64,000 bases of DNA from Bradyrhizobium sp. CB1015 (GCF_025200925.1 NZ_CP104174.1:2852001-2916000); one strand, 5' to 3'; shown: positions 1 to 8,913, counted from the first letter of the stretch. Notes: a model not told the origin generated them from the sequence alone. A program made the numbers and translations.

Positions 1-1122
1 CTGTCGGTGCTGGCGGGCGTCTTGACCTTCGTGATCGGTGCGGCGCTGTCGCGCCCCTACATGCGCTCGGTCGCGCCCGACCAGGCCACTGTCGAGGCGG
101 GGACCACCTATCTGTTGTGGTTCATGCCGGCGCTCGCGGTGGAGTTCGCCATGCAGGTGCTGGCTTCGGCGCTGCGTGCGACCGGGATCGTGCGCCCCGC
201 AATGGTCGTGCGCGCGCTCGCAGTCGCCATCAACATCGCGCTGGCGCCGGTGCTGATCTCGGGCTGGGGCACGGGCTACGCGCTCGGCGTCGCCGGCGCG
301 GGGCTGGCGAGCTCGCTGGCAGTCTTCATCGGCGTGCTGATGCTGCTGGTCTATTTCCTCAAGCTGGAGCGTTATGTCGCCTTTCATCCCGCGCAGTGGC
401 GGCCGCGGCTTTCGCGGTGGAAGCGGATCCTCGGTGTCGGTCTGCCCGCCGGTGGCGAGTTCGTGATGGTCTTCATCATCATGGGGGTCGGCTTTTACGT
501 GCTGGGCGGATTCGGCCCGGCGGCGCAGGCAGGATTTGGCATCGGAACGCGTCTCCTCGGCCTGATCCAGATGCCGGCGCTTGCCATCGCCCTTGCTGCA
601 GGACCTATCGCCGGCCAGAATTTCGGTGCGGGCAACGGCGCGCGCGTGCGGGAGACCTTCGTCAAGGCGGCGCTGATCGCGACCGCCGTGATGATTGTTT
701 TCCTGGTGCTCGCGCAACTCATGCCGGGTCTGTTGCTTGCGGGCTTCTCGCAGGACCAGGAGACGATGGCGGTTGCGTCGCTTTTTCTGCGCATCGTCTC
801 GCTCAACATGGTGATGCAGGGACTGATCTTCACCTGCTCGAGCATGTTTCAGGGGCTTGGCAACACCAAGCCGGTGTTGTGGACCTCGGTCGTGCGGGTG
901 CTCACCTATTCTCTGCCGTCGATCTGGCTCTCGACCTGGCCGGGCTTTCGAATGGAGCATGTCTGGTATTTGTCGCTTGCGACGGTCGCACTCCAGGCCG
1001 TCCTGAGCGTGTGGCTGCTGCGACGCGAGTTCAGGAAGCGCCTTACATTGCCACCTCAGGGGAGGGCTCCGGAGCAGGAGCGCCCCGAACCCGCTGCACC
1101 TCTCGTCCGCGAGCCTGCATAG
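1..1122 (+). CDS. MATE family efflux transporter, 5'-truncated by the window edge
   Basis: The reading frame is open to the first base, so the start lies upstream of the window; about 373 residues remain. They form many hydrophobic helices with short polar loops, as in the C-terminal two thirds of a MATE (multidrug and toxic compound extrusion) protein. Typical features include a loop with GGFGPAAQAGFGIGTRL, then a GPIAGQNFGAGN stretch resembling the conserved second-bundle loop. Family members exchange cations for drugs or metabolites across the inner membrane. The tail after the last helix is polar and rich in Pro and Glu. The substrate cannot be told. The next gene converges on it. Confidence 0.85.
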   Translation: MSVLAGVLTFVIGAALSRPYMRSVAPDQATVEAGTTYLLWFMPALAVEFAMQVLASALRATGIVRPAMVVRALAVAINIALAPVLISGWGTGYALGVAGAGLASSLAVFIGVLMLLVYFLKLERYVAFHPAQWRPRLSRWKRILGVGLPAGGEFVMVFIIMGVGFYVLGGFGPAAQAGFGIGTRLLGLIQMPALAIALAAGPIAGQNFGAGNGARVRETFVKAALIATAVMIVFLVLAQLMPGLLLAGFSQDQETMAVASLFLRIVSLNMVMQGLIFTCSSMFQGLGNTKPVLWTSVVRVLTYSLPSIWLSTWPGFRMEHVWYLSLATVALQAVLSVWLLRREFRKRLTLPPQGRAPEQERPEPAAPLVREPA

Positions 1123-1186
1123 AGACAGCCTGTTATCCCCCCGGCGCCGGCCGGGGGCATGACGCACGCCGCGAAGAGGCGCAGAG

Positions 1187-1930
1187 CTAAAGCGCGCCGA
1201 TGCTGTTCCAGACGAGAGTGAGGCCCGACAGAAACAAGAGACCGAGCACGACATCGCCGAAATGCTTGTCGTTCAGTGCGTGATAGACGCGTGCACCGGC
1301 CCATGCGCCGATCAGCGTCCCGGGAAATGCAACGGCCGCGAGCCAGACCACCTTGAAGGCGACGAGGCCCGACGCCGTCTGCAGCAGCAGTGCGGTGGCC
1401 AGCACCGTGAAATTGAAGAGCTGGAAGATGCCGCGCCGCTCGTGCTTGTTCCAGCCGCGGATATTGGCCCACAGGATCGGCAGCGGTCCCGAGAGTCCGG
1501 CGAGGCCACCTAGAATGCCGCCGGCAAAGCCGACCGCGCCGTCGGCGACCCGGCCGCCGGCTTTGATCGCGAGCGGCCTCTTGTTGAGGTATAGTGCACT
1601 CGAGAAGATCAGAATCAATACGCCGACGCTCAGCTTGAACACTTTTGGATCGGCCGAGGCGACCAGCATGGTCCCGAGCGGCACGCCGAGCAGGCCGCCG
1701 ATCAGGAACGGCCAGACCAGCGAGAGGTTGAAGTTCTTCCACATCGAGGGCAGCGTCGAGGTCTGCGCGATCACCGAGCAGATCAGCACCAGGGGCACCG
1801 CGAGCGAGGGCGGCAGCACGTAGAGCCAGATGCCGAGCGCCATCAACGCCGTGCCGAACCCGGCCAGCCCAGAGACGAAGCCGCCGGCGAGCGCGCCGAG
1901 CAGCAGCAGGACGTAGGTGAGCGTTTCCAA
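1187..1930 (-). CDS. TauE/SafE family membrane permease (sulfite exporter-like)
   Basis: The protein has about eight hydrophobic segments, and its first helix carries the family-typical GGFVSGLAGFGTALMALG. A second similar repeat, GFAGGILGGLAGLSGPLPIL, sits mid-protein, as expected for the duplicated TauE/SafE fold. Members move sulfite, sulfoacetate or other organic anions; the substrate here is unknown. I chose a TTG start at 1930, preceded by AAGGAC, because the extra 31 residues from an upstream ATG at 2023 look non-conserved. It lies downstream of the MocR-type regulator gene on the same strand and may be co-transcribed with it. Confidence 0.8.
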   Translation of the reverse strand: METLTYVLLLLGALAGGFVSGLAGFGTALMALGIWLYVLPPSLAVPLVLICSVIAQTSTLPSMWKNFNLSLVWPFLIGGLLGVPLGTMLVASADPKVFKLSVGVLILIFSSALYLNKRPLAIKAGGRVADGAVGFAGGILGGLAGLSGPLPILWANIRGWNKHERRGIFQLFNFTVLATALLLQTASGLVAFKVVWLAAVAFPGTLIGAWAGARVYHALNDKHFGDVVLGLLFLSGLTLVWNSIGAL

Positions 1931-2067
1931 CAGATTGTCCTTGTCGCAAGGGGCGATCCCGACCGGTCGATCGCACGGCTCGCATAACATGCCTGCCGCC
2001 ATCGAGGTCAATCCATTCCGCACGCAGGCGTGATCTGCGGCGTTCCAGCGCCGTCATCGTCGACGAT

Positions 2068-3438
2068 CTAGACGATCTGCCTGGTGTCGGCAGGCTTCCG
2101 CAGCGCGCCGCCCAGGATGCGCAGCGCTTCCGTCAACTCCGATCTGTTCCGGGCCGCGCCCAGCGAGACGCGTGCCGCATGCGGCGGTGCCCCGTCGACG
2201 GTGAAGGCATCGCCGGCGACGACCGCAAGCCCATTCCGCAGGAGATGTGCGGCAAGATCGGGCCGCTCCTCCGGCAGTCGCAGCCACAGATGATGCGCCG
2301 CGGGCCTGGCCAGGAACTGAAACCCTTTCAGCGCGCGTTGCGCGAGCTGCTGGCGGCCGATCGCTTCGTTGCGGATGGCGCTGATGATGCGATCGGCAAC
2401 GCCGTTTTCGATCCAGTGCGTCACCAGCGCGACCATCAGGGGCGCCGGCATCTGCACGGTCGCCTGCAGGGAGGTGCGCATGTCCCGCTGCGCGCCGCTG
2501 TCGGGCGTCATCAGATAGGCGACGCGCAGCGCCGGCGCGATGCATTTTGACAGCGTGGTCGCAAGATAAGTCCGCTCCGGAATGAGGTTCGCGATCGGTG
2601 AGGCCGAGCGGTCGAGCAGTCCGTAGGCGTCGTCCTCGATCAGGATGGTGCCGGCATCGCGGACGATCTTCGCGATGGCGCCGCGCCGCTCGGCGGAAAG
2701 CGTCGCCGTGGTCGGATTGTGCAGCGTCGGAATGAGATAGACGGCTTTCGGCTTGTGCACGCGGCACGCCTTTGCCAGCGCATCCGGCAGGATGCCGCCC
2801 TCATCCATGGGGACACCGACGAGCTTGACGCCGAGCCGGGCCGCGGCGGCCTTGATGCCGGGGAAGGTGAGGGCTTCGGTCAGCACGGTTTCGCCGGGCC
2901 GCGCAAGATGGGCGAGCAGGTTGAACAGGATCGTCTGAGCGCCGGGAAAGATCACCAGCCCGTCGGCCTGCGCATGCGGAACGCGGGCGCGCATCCAGCG
3001 CGCCGCGACCTCGCGCTCATGTGCGCTGCCGCCGGGCGGCTGGTAGTTGAGATACGCCGTCAGGCCCGATTGCGCGCGGAGGGTCTCCAGCCCGGCGATG
3101 ATGCGCTCGTCGAGCTGCGCCTCCAGCGGGTGCGGCGGCACGTTCATCGACAGGTCGATCGCGACCGGGTGCGGCAGGTCGACCGCGCGCCGCGCGCTGG
3201 TCTCCGACACGAACGAGCCCTGTCCGACGCGGGCTTCCATGATGCCGCGGCGCCGCGCCTCGGTGTAGGCGCGCGTCACGGTGGTGAGGTCGATGCCGAG
3301 TGCTTTTGCCAGCGCGCGCTGCGTCGGCAGCTGTTGACCGCGCACCAGCCTGCCGGCGGCGATGTCGGCCTCCATCGCCTCAACGATCCGCTGGTAGCGC
3401 GGGCCCGAAAGCTCCGAGATTGTAGGGATCCATTCCAT
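2068..3438 (-). CDS. MocR/PdxR-type regulator: GntR HTH fused to a class I aminotransferase domain
   Basis: Residues about 10-75 are a GntR winged helix (RYQRIVEAMEADIAAGRL, then QLPTQRALAKALGIDLTTVT). The rest is a fold-type I PLP domain with YLIPTLHNPT and the PLP-lysine segment STTLSKCIAPALRVAYL. About 456 residues is normal for MocR proteins. These act as transcription factors that sense PLP or amino compounds and usually bind direct repeats in their own divergent promoter. The start at 3438 (MEWIPT) is preferred to 3453 because it begins at the usual MocR N-terminus. The divergent neighbour is the DUF983 gene. The downstream TauE/SafE gene is a possible regulated partner, which is inference. 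Confidence 0.88.
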   Translation of the reverse strand: MEWIPTISELSGPRYQRIVEAMEADIAAGRLVRGQQLPTQRALAKALGIDLTTVTRAYTEARRRGIMEARVGQGSFVSETSARRAVDLPHPVAIDLSMNVPPHPLEAQLDERIIAGLETLRAQSGLTAYLNYQPPGGSAHEREVAARWMRARVPHAQADGLVIFPGAQTILFNLLAHLARPGETVLTEALTFPGIKAAAARLGVKLVGVPMDEGGILPDALAKACRVHKPKAVYLIPTLHNPTTATLSAERRGAIAKIVRDAGTILIEDDAYGLLDRSASPIANLIPERTYLATTLSKCIAPALRVAYLMTPDSGAQRDMRTSLQATVQMPAPLMVALVTHWIENGVADRIISAIRNEAIGRQQLAQRALKGFQFLARPAAHHLWLRLPEERPDLAAHLLRNGLAVVAGDAFTVDGAPPHAARVSLGAARNRSELTEALRILGGALRKPADTRQIV

Positions 3439-3463
3439 GCAATTTATGCCCATAACCTTTGAA

Positions 3464-3492
3464 TGTATGGATGCAATATATTATTGTATGGA
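3464..3492. promoter_or_regulatory. Candidate MocR operator: two TGTATGGA direct repeats 21 bp apart
   Basis: TGTATGGA occurs at 3464-3471 and again at 3485-3492, separated by an AT-rich spacer (TGCAATATATTAT). It lies in the 79-bp gap between the divergent MocR gene and the DUF983 gene. The 21-bp period puts both copies on the same face of the helix. MocR regulators are known to bind direct repeats in such positions. That this protein binds here is inferred. Confidence 0.5.
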
Positions 3493-3517
3493 CCATCGAA
3501 AAGGAAGAGGTGTGGTC

Positions 3518-3955
3518 ATGTCTGTCTCTCTGGCGACGGTCTCCCTAGCCAAGGCGATGTGGCGCGGTGTCAGCGGCAGATGTCCGAATTGCGGGGAAGG
3601 GCACATGTTCGGCCGCTTCCTCAAAGTGACGGAGGCTTGCGACCATTGCGGCGAGGAGCTGTTCCACCAGCGCGCCGACGACTTTCCCGCCTATCTCGTG
3701 ATGGTGGTGGTCGGCCATCTCGTGGTGCCGGCGATCCTCGCGGTCGAGACCGCCTACGCGCCGCCGGAATGGCTGCAGCTCGCGGTGTGGCTGCCGGTGA
3801 CGCTGCTCGCCTCGCTCGCGCTGCTGCAACCGACCAAGGGCGCGATCGTCGGGCTGCAATGGCAGCTCGGCATGCATGGTTTCGAGGCGAGCAAGCTGCG
3901 GCGCGAGGCCGGCGAGCTTGCGCCGGTGCTGGTGAAGGACACGCGCGCGGCCTGA
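3518..3955 (+). CDS. DUF983 family membrane protein with a zinc ribbon
   Basis: This 145-residue protein opens with a zinc-ribbon pattern: CPNC at residues 22-25 and CDHC at 41-44. Two hydrophobic segments follow (YLVMVVVGHLVVPAILAV and LAVWLPVTLLASLALL). This is the DUF983 layout, common in alphaproteobacteria, with no firmly known function. The start at 3518 (MSVSLATV) follows a GGAAGAGG-like ribosome site. An upstream in-frame ATG at 3437 would run through the operator region and is rejected. It is divergent from the MocR regulator. Confidence 0.82.
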   Translation: MSVSLATVSLAKAMWRGVSGRCPNCGEGHMFGRFLKVTEACDHCGEELFHQRADDFPAYLVMVVVGHLVVPAILAVETAYAPPEWLQLAVWLPVTLLASLALLQPTKGAIVGLQWQLGMHGFEASKLRREAGELAPVLVKDTRAA

Positions 3956-3997
3956 AGCGAGGGCGCTGATGGCGATACTGCGAGAGTAACTCTTGTC

Positions 3998-4097
3998 GTC
4001 ATTCCGGGGCTCGCGCAGCGAGAGCCCGGAATCATTTCTCCACCGTCTCTGCCGCCTGATGGATTCCGGGTTCTCGCTGCGCGAGCCCCGGAATGAC
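3998..4097. repeat. Palindromic intergenic repeat, family 1 (GTCATTCCGGG arms)
   Basis: The element begins GTCATTCCGGGGCTCGC and ends with the complement GCGAGCCCCGGAATGAC, enclosing shorter inner inverted repeats around GCCCGGAATC and GATTCCGGG. It can fold into a long stem. Six more copies with the same arms lie in this window, all between genes. Confidence 0.85.
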
Positions 4098-4180
4098 ATC
4101 GGTTGAACGGCTGCGCGCTCGGCCAAATTGGTGAGGGGTCCGATGCGCTAGCATCGAACCCCTCGTTGCTTCCTAGCAAG

Positions 4181-4229
4181 ACGCGTTTTCTTCACGCGAA
4201 CCGGAAACCCACTTCGCTCGAAAACGCTT
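4181..4229. repeat. Conserved short element (ACGCGTTTTC ... GAAAACGCT)
   Basis: About 49 bp running from ACGCGTTTTCTTCACGCGAA to TTCGCTCGAAAACGCT, with imperfectly inverted ends. I recall near-identical copies scattered in Bradyrhizobium and Rhodopseudomonas genomes. Here it sits just beyond the 3' end of rnpB. Its role is unknown. Confidence 0.5.
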
Positions 4230-4233
4230 TAGA

Positions 4234-4653
4234 ACATCAGCCGGCCTGTAAGCCGGGTTCTGTAGGGCACCGTCCGCTTGCGCGAACGATACGTGACGGC
4301 CATTCCTCTGGGACCATGTTTGCACACGGCCTCGAGCAACCTACCCGGACGGCGGGCCTGACATCGCCCCGCGGCGTTATCGCTTTCGCGAACAGCCCGC
4401 TTAAGCCGTCCCTATTCGGTTTTGCTCCCGGTGGGGTTTGCCCTGCCGGCTCCGTTGCCGGAACCGCGGTGCGCTCTTACCGCACCTTTTCACCCTTACT
4501 TCCTCCGCAGAGGAAGCGGTTCGTTCTCTGTGGCACTTTCCCTGGGGTCACCCCCGCCGGACGTTATCCGGCACCGCATGTCAAGGGAGCCCGGACTTTC
4601 CTCCCCGGCGGCCTTTCGGCACCTGCCGGAGCGGCCGTCCGGCCGACTGACGG
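4234..4653 (-). ncRNA. rnpB: RNase P RNA, bacterial class A
   Basis: This is the catalytic RNA that trims the 5' leader of pre-tRNAs. On the minus strand it carries the hallmark GAGGAAAGTCCGGGCTCC near its 5' end (plus-strand complement at about 4588-4605) and ends with AGAACCCGGCTTACAGGCC. The 5' segment at 4641-4651 pairs with the 3' segment at 4236-4246 through all 11 positions, with G-U wobbles, forming helix P1. These two strands fix the ends to within a few bases. About 420 nt is the usual alphaproteobacterial length. ORFs that cross it are not genes. Confidence 0.95.
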
Positions 4654-4680
4654 CTTAGGCATGGGCATTTGTGACGGTTT

Positions 4681-4686
4681 CGTCAA
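4681..4686 (-). promoter_or_regulatory. Possible -35 element (TTGACG) of rnpB
   Basis: On the minus strand CTTGACG lies about 30 bases before the inferred rnpB 5' end, a correct distance for a sigma-70 type -35 element. The matching -10 region is weak, so this is tentative. Confidence 0.3.
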
Positions 4687-4799
4687 GCCGATATCGCCGC
4701 GCACGGCCCGCCCGGAATAATTTATCCTGAAGATGTCGTTTGGCGCGCCGCCCGTTCGACTGGATGTCGGCGATCCAGCCGAACAACAGGAGTGAAGCG

Positions 4800-5153
4800 A
4801 TGCAATATCTGCTGATGATCTACCAGAACGAGGTCGAGTACGCGAAGAACGATGAGGCGACCAGCCAGAAGATCCTGGCCGAGTACCAGGCTTTCACGCA
4901 AAGCATCGTCCAGAGCGGCAACTACAAGGGAGGCGACCGCTTGCGGCCGACCACGACCGCGACGACGGTGCGCGTGCGCGACGGCAAGACGCTGACGACC
5001 GACGGTCCATTCGCCGAGACGCGCGAGCAGCTCGCGGGCTATTACCTGATCGAGGCCAAGGATATCGACGCGGCGATCGCGATCGCGGCCAGGATTCCCA
5101 GTGCGCGCATCGGCTCGATCGAGGTGCGGCCGATTTGGGTGCACGACAAGTGA
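4800..5153 (+). CDS. YciI-like / DGPF domain protein (ECF42 partner)
   Basis: This small protein of 117 residues is of the YCII/DGPF type: it opens MQYLLMIYQNE and carries TTDGPFAETREQLAGYYLIE with the signature DGPF. Members form ferredoxin-like dimers of uncertain chemistry. They are typically encoded beside ECF42 sigma factors, and such a gene follows here. The start at 4800 follows ACAGGAGTGA, a good ribosome site; the longer frame from 4740 is rejected. Known for the family: regulation by the adjacent sigma factor. Inferred: the same here. Confidence 0.85.
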   Translation: MQYLLMIYQNEVEYAKNDEATSQKILAEYQAFTQSIVQSGNYKGGDRLRPTTTATTVRVRDGKTLTTDGPFAETREQLAGYYLIEAKDIDAAIAIAARIPSARIGSIEVRPIWVHDK

Positions 5154-5163
5154 CGGCGAAGCC

Positions 5164-5273
5164 GTCATTCCGGGGCTCGCGAAGCGAGAACCCGGAATCT
5201 CGCGCCTCAACCTTGAGATTCTCAGGTGCGCACTTGCGCACCGAGGTTCGTGCTGCGCATGCCCCGGAATGAC
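5164..5273. repeat. Palindromic intergenic repeat, family 1
   Basis: It begins GTCATTCCGGGGCTCGCGAA and ends GCATGCCCCGGAATGAC, with inner arms CCCGGAATCTCG and CTTGAGATTCTC. It separates the YciI-like gene from the ECF42 sigma gene and ends only 17 bp before the sigma start codon. Confidence 0.85.
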
Positions 5274-5290
5274 GTGCAAGGCATCGTTCA

Positions 5291-6526
5291 ATGACCCCTT
5301 CCGAAATCGACAGGATCTTTCGCGATGAGGCGGGGCGGGCGCTGGCCACGCTGATCCGCCTCGTCGGCGATTTCGATCTGGCGGAGGACGCGCTCCAGGA
5401 TGCGTTCGCCGTCGCGCTCGATCGCTGGGCGGCGGGCGAGGTGCCGGACAATCCGCGCGCCTGGCTCGTCAATGTCGCGAGGCACAAGGTGATCGATCGC
5501 ATCCGCCGCCAGGCCGTCTTCCGCGGCAAGCAGCAGGCGCTGGTGCACGAGCTCGAGCTGAATGCGCTGGGCCTCGACGAGCCGCCGGCGATGCTGGACG
5601 ACGACATGCTGCGGCTGATCTTCACCTGCTGCCATCCCGCCTTCGCGCCCGAGGTGCAGGTCGCGCTGACGCTGCGCACCGTCTGCGGCCTCTCCACCGC
5701 ACAGGTCGCGCGCGCCTTCCTCGTCGGTGAGGAGGCGATGGCGCAGCGGCTGGTCCGTGCCAAGCAGAAGATCAGGCTCGCCGGCATTCCCTACGAGGTG
5801 CCGGAGCGTGAGGCGCTGCCGGCGCGGCTCGACGGCGTACTCGCAGTGATCTATCTCGTCTTTACCGAGGGCTATGTCGCGACATCGGGTGCTGACCTGA
5901 TGCGCCCCGACTTCGCGGCGGAGGCGATCCGGCTCGCCCGCCTGCTCGATGGTTTGATCCCCGACCGCTCCGGTATCAAGGGGCTGCTCGCTCTCATGCT
6001 GTTGCACGACGCCCGTCGCGCGGGGCGCGAGACCGTGGCCGGCGACATCGTGCTGCTCGAAGAGCAGGACCGCGCCCTCTGGGATCGCGCGCAGATCGAG
6101 GAGGGGTTGCGCCTGGTCGACGAGGCGCTGCGCATGCCTGGCCCGCCGCAACCCTACGCCGTGCAAGCCGCGATCGCCGCGCTGCATGCTCGTGCGCCGA
6201 GTTATGAAGAGACCGACTGGCGGCAAATCGCCGGGCTCTACGCGGTCTTGCTGCGCATCAATCCCTCGCCCGTGATCGAGCTCAACCACGCGGCGGCGCT
6301 GTCGATGGTCGATGGGCCCGCCCGTGCGCTCGATCTGGTCGATGCGATCGCCGCGCGCGGCGGGCTTCGCGGCTATGACCTGTTGCCCGCCGTGCGCGCG
6401 GATCTGTTGCGGCGGCTCGGCAGGACGGAGGAGGCGCGCGAGGCCTATCGTGCAGCGACGGCGGCGACGCAGTTGGAGCCACTGCGACGGTTGTATGCGC
6501 GGCGTATGAGGGAGATGGACAACTAG
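5291..6526 (+). CDS. ECF42-type RNA polymerase sigma factor with C-terminal helical/TPR domain
   Basis: This 411-residue protein has an ECF sigma-2 region ([18 protein letters not shown], then [20 protein letters not shown] at about 56-75) and a sigma-4 region ([20 protein letters not shown]). A long C-terminal helical extension of about 230 residues follows, containing [20 protein letters not shown] and repeats resembling TPRs. That architecture, plus the adjacent DGPF protein and no anti-sigma gene, fits group ECF42, in which the extension is thought to control activity. It is twice the length of a simple ECF factor. It converges on the amidase gene. Confidence 0.88.
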   Translation: MTPSEIDRIFRDEAGRALATLIRLVGDFDLAEDALQDAFAVALDRWAAGEVPDNPRAWLVNVARHKVIDRIRRQAVFRGKQQALVHELELNALGLDEPPAMLDDDMLRLIFTCCHPAFAPEVQVALTLRTVCGLSTAQVARAFLVGEEAMAQRLVRAKQKIRLAGIPYEVPEREALPARLDGVLAVIYLVFTEGYVATSGADLMRPDFAAEAIRLARLLDGLIPDRSGIKGLLALMLLHDARRAGRETVAGDIVLLEEQDRALWDRAQIEEGLRLVDEALRMPGPPQPYAVQAAIAALHARAPSYEETDWRQIAGLYAVLLRINPSPVIELNHAAALSMVDGPARALDLVDAIAARGGLRGYDLLPAVRADLLRRLGRTEEAREAYRAATAATQLEPLRRLYARRMREMDN

Positions 6527-6530
6527 CCCC

Positions 6531-6608
6531 GTCATTCCGGGGCGATGCGAAGCATCGAGCCCGGAATCTCGAGATTCCGGGTTCGCACTTCGTGCGCCCC
6601 GGAATGAC
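6531..6608. repeat. Palindromic intergenic repeat, family 1
   Basis: GTCATTCCGGGGCG at the left pairs with CGCCCCGGAATGAC at the right. It fills the gap between two convergent genes (sigma factor and amidase), so it could act as a bidirectional transcription stop. Confidence 0.85.
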
Positions 6609-6619
6609 GTCTCACGCCG

Positions 6620-7480
6620 TCACTTCGACGCGACCGGCGTTCCTTCCGCCGGCAGGCTCGCCAGCAGCGCCTGCAAGGTCGACAGCGTCGAATGATCGGC
6701 GACGCCGTCCAGCCGCGCCGGGCGGAAATGGCGCTGGAAGGCGGTGACGACTTCCATCGTGGCAGCGTCGTACTTGCCGTTCAGGGGCACGCCATAGCCG
6801 TACCTTGCCAGCGCCTGCTGCATGCTCAGCACCGCGTCGCTGATGGTGCCGAGCATCAGGCTCTCGCCGCGGACGATCGGTGCGGGCGTCACCCAGTGGC
6901 CGACGCCGGAATTGGCCAGCGAATGCCACGGAAATTTCTCGCCGGGATCCTTCTTGCGGGCGGGCGCGACGTCGGAATGGCCGAGCACCCGGTGCGCCGG
7001 CACGTTGCGGCGGAGCATGATGCCGCGGCAGAGCGCGATCACGGCGGCGATCTGGCGCAGCGGAAACTCAGGATAGCCCCAGTCATGGCCGCGATTGATG
7101 ATCTCGATGCCGATCGAGCAGGAGTTGATGTCGTCCTCGCCGGCCCAGGAGGAGACGCCGGCGTGCCAGGCACGCTTGGCCTCGGGCACGCATTGCACGA
7201 TGCGGCCGTCCTCCAGCACGACATAGTGCGCCGACACTTCGGTGCCGGCGGTGCAAAGGCGCGCCAGCGCGCCTTCGACATCGGGCATGCCGGTGTAGTG
7301 CAGCACGATCATGTCCGGCTGCCGTCCCTTGCTGCGCTCGCCATGGTTCGGTGACGGGATGATGTCCGAGACGATCGAGGAATCGGGCTCGAACGTCCGC
7401 AGGCCCGCCACGGTCTTGGGAACCGGGAGAACGCGGTGACGCTTCGAATCGGATCCAGGCGTGGACGAACCGGAGGGCAT
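6620..7480 (-). CDS. N-acetylmuramoyl-L-alanine amidase (AmpD-like) with a peptidoglycan-binding domain
   Basis: This is a zinc amidase of the Amidase_2 (AmpD) family, which splits N-acetylmuramic acid from the peptide of muropeptides. Visible motifs are MIVLHYTGM (first zinc His), SCSIGIEIINRG (catalytic Glu region), and RVLGHSDVAPARKKDPG with the second His and the Asp. A C-terminal PG_binding_1 helix bundle contains ALARYGYGVPLNGKYDAATM. No clear signal peptide precedes it, which suits cytosolic recycling. I chose the ATG at 7480; a TTG at 7552 in the same frame is possible. It is divergent from the dcw cluster. Confidence 0.87.
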   Translation of the reverse strand: MPSGSSTPGSDSKRHRVLPVPKTVAGLRTFEPDSSIVSDIIPSPNHGERSKGRQPDMIVLHYTGMPDVEGALARLCTAGTEVSAHYVVLEDGRIVQCVPEAKRAWHAGVSSWAGEDDINSCSIGIEIINRGHDWGYPEFPLRQIAAVIALCRGIMLRRNVPAHRVLGHSDVAPARKKDPGEKFPWHSLANSGVGHWVTPAPIVRGESLMLGTISDAVLSMQQALARYGYGVPLNGKYDAATMEVVTAFQRHFRPARLDGVADHSTLSTLQALLASLPAEGTPVASK

Positions 7481-7920
7481 GAGCAGCTCAGACGGAAGGA
7501 GAGTGGGGAAAGCCCTTCTCTTTACTATTCCTTTACCCTCCAGCGCGCGCAATCGCGCGGCGCGGTTAACGGATTCATTTTGGCGATGTGTGTGGATGAA
7601 GCATCACCCCCTCGTCACCTTTTCCACTTGTCACGAGCGCGGCAACGCTTTCTTAACGCTAAGGGCCGTTACTGAGCGATGAAGAGCCGACCCGCGTCCG
7701 GAGGCGGCCAAAGCGTATTTTGGCTCGAAATCCCATGGCTGCCCGACAAATTCCGCTGGGAACACTGGGTTTGTGGCCCGGGACGATCGGGCTCGGTAAC
7801 CATGCTGGACAGGGGCTTTGTCGTGGAACCGCCGCGACGCGCAACGATTCGAGGCGTTATGGGCTTGTTCGGCCCCGATCCCGCTTGGGCATCGGGCCGG
7901 GTGGTCGGCAGGCGTCGCGC
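7481..7920. other. 440-bp leader between the amidase gene and rsmH; no gene recognised
   Basis: This gap must hold the promoter of the dcw cluster. It contains AT-richer stretches (GGTTAACGGATTCATTTTGG, CTTTCTTAACGCTAAGG), but I cannot assign clear -35/-10 boxes. mraZ, which often precedes rsmH, is not visible. An 81-codon plus-strand frame at 7679-7924 looks like non-coding sequence. Confidence 0.5.
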
Positions 7921-8910
7921 ATGAGCTCGGTTCCGCACATCCCCGTTCTTGGCCGCGAGGCTATCGGCCATCTTGCCCCGCGCGAGGGCGGCGTCTACGT
8001 CGACGCCACTTTTGGTGCCGGCGGCTATAGCCGCGCGATCCTGGAGGTGCCGGGAACCCGACTCATCGCCATCGATCGCGACCGCACCGCGATTGCCGGC
8101 GGTGCCGAGCTGGTCGAACGCTCCGCCGGCCGGCTGACGCTGGTCGAGGACCGCTTCTCCAACCTCGCCGAGGTCTGCGCGGCGCAAGGCGTCGATGGCG
8201 TTGACGGCGTCGTGATGGATGTCGGCGTGTCCTCGATGCAGCTCGACCAGGCCGGCCGCGGCTTCTCCTTCCGTCTCGACGGTCCGCTCGACATGCGGAT
8301 GGGGCAGACAGGCCCGACCGCGGCGGACGTCGTCGCGCGCGCCTCCGAAGGCGATCTCGCCGACATCATCTATCTCTTCGGCGAGGAGCGGCATTCGCGC
8401 CGCATCGCCCGCGCCATTGTGGCGGACCGCCAGGAAACTCCGTTCACGACCACGCGCGCGCTCGCCGATCTCGTCGGCAGGGTGGTGCGATCGAAGCCCG
8501 GCGACATTCACCCGGCGACCCGGACGTTCCAGGCGCTGCGCATCTTCGTCAACGAGGAGCTCGAGGAACTCCAGACGGCGCTCGCTGCGGCCGAGCGCGT
8601 GCTCAAGCTCGGCGGCCGCCTCGTCGTCGTCTCGTTTCATTCGCTGGAAGACCGCATCGTCAAGAACTTCCTCTCCGAGCGTTCCAAGACCGGCGGTGGT
8701 TCGCGGCATCTGCCGGAAGTCGCGCAAGTTGCGCCGAGCTTCCAGCTGCTGACGCGGCGGCCGGTCGTCGCCGGCGAGGACGAAGTTGCGCATAATCCGC
8801 GCGCGCGATCGGCAAAGCTGCGCGCCGCCGAGCGCACCGCGGCGCCGGCCCATGAGACCGATGAGGCATCGTCCTGGCCGAAGCTCGCCGACGTGATGAG
8901 GGGCGGCTAG
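7921..8910 (+). CDS. rsmH: 16S rRNA (cytosine(1402)-N(4))-methyltransferase RsmH
   Basis: RsmH (MraW) uses S-adenosylmethionine to methylate C1402 of 16S rRNA. The protein has 330 residues. It opens [18 protein letters not shown] and has the SAM-binding segment [18 protein letters not shown]. It also carries [32 protein letters not shown] and [15 protein letters not shown], all standard for the family. The start at 7921 gives the usual N-terminus; an in-frame start at 7720 would add 67 unrelated residues. It leads the dcw cluster and ends 3 bp before ftsL. Confidence 0.96.
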   Translation: MSSVPHIPVLGREAIGHLAPREGGVYVDATFGAGGYSRAILEVPGTRLIAIDRDRTAIAGGAELVERSAGRLTLVEDRFSNLAEVCAAQGVDGVDGVVMDVGVSSMQLDQAGRGFSFRLDGPLDMRMGQTGPTAADVVARASEGDLADIIYLFGEERHSRRIARAIVADRQETPFTTTRALADLVGRVVRSKPGDIHPATRTFQALRIFVNEELEELQTALAAAERVLKLGGRLVVVSFHSLEDRIVKNFLSERSKTGGGSRHLPEVAQVAPSFQLLTRRPVVAGEDEVAHNPRARSAKLRAAERTAAPAHETDEASSWPKLADVMRGG

Positions 8911-8913
8911 CGC

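Noticed and set aside
4103..4720. Plus-strand ORFs up to 205 codons across 4100-4720
   Set aside because: They overlie the RNase P RNA on the other strand and show no protein features.
7757..7780. MraZ binding repeats before rsmH
   Set aside because: TGGG-like triplets are spaced 9 and 8 bp rather than the usual 10, and mraZ itself is not seen.
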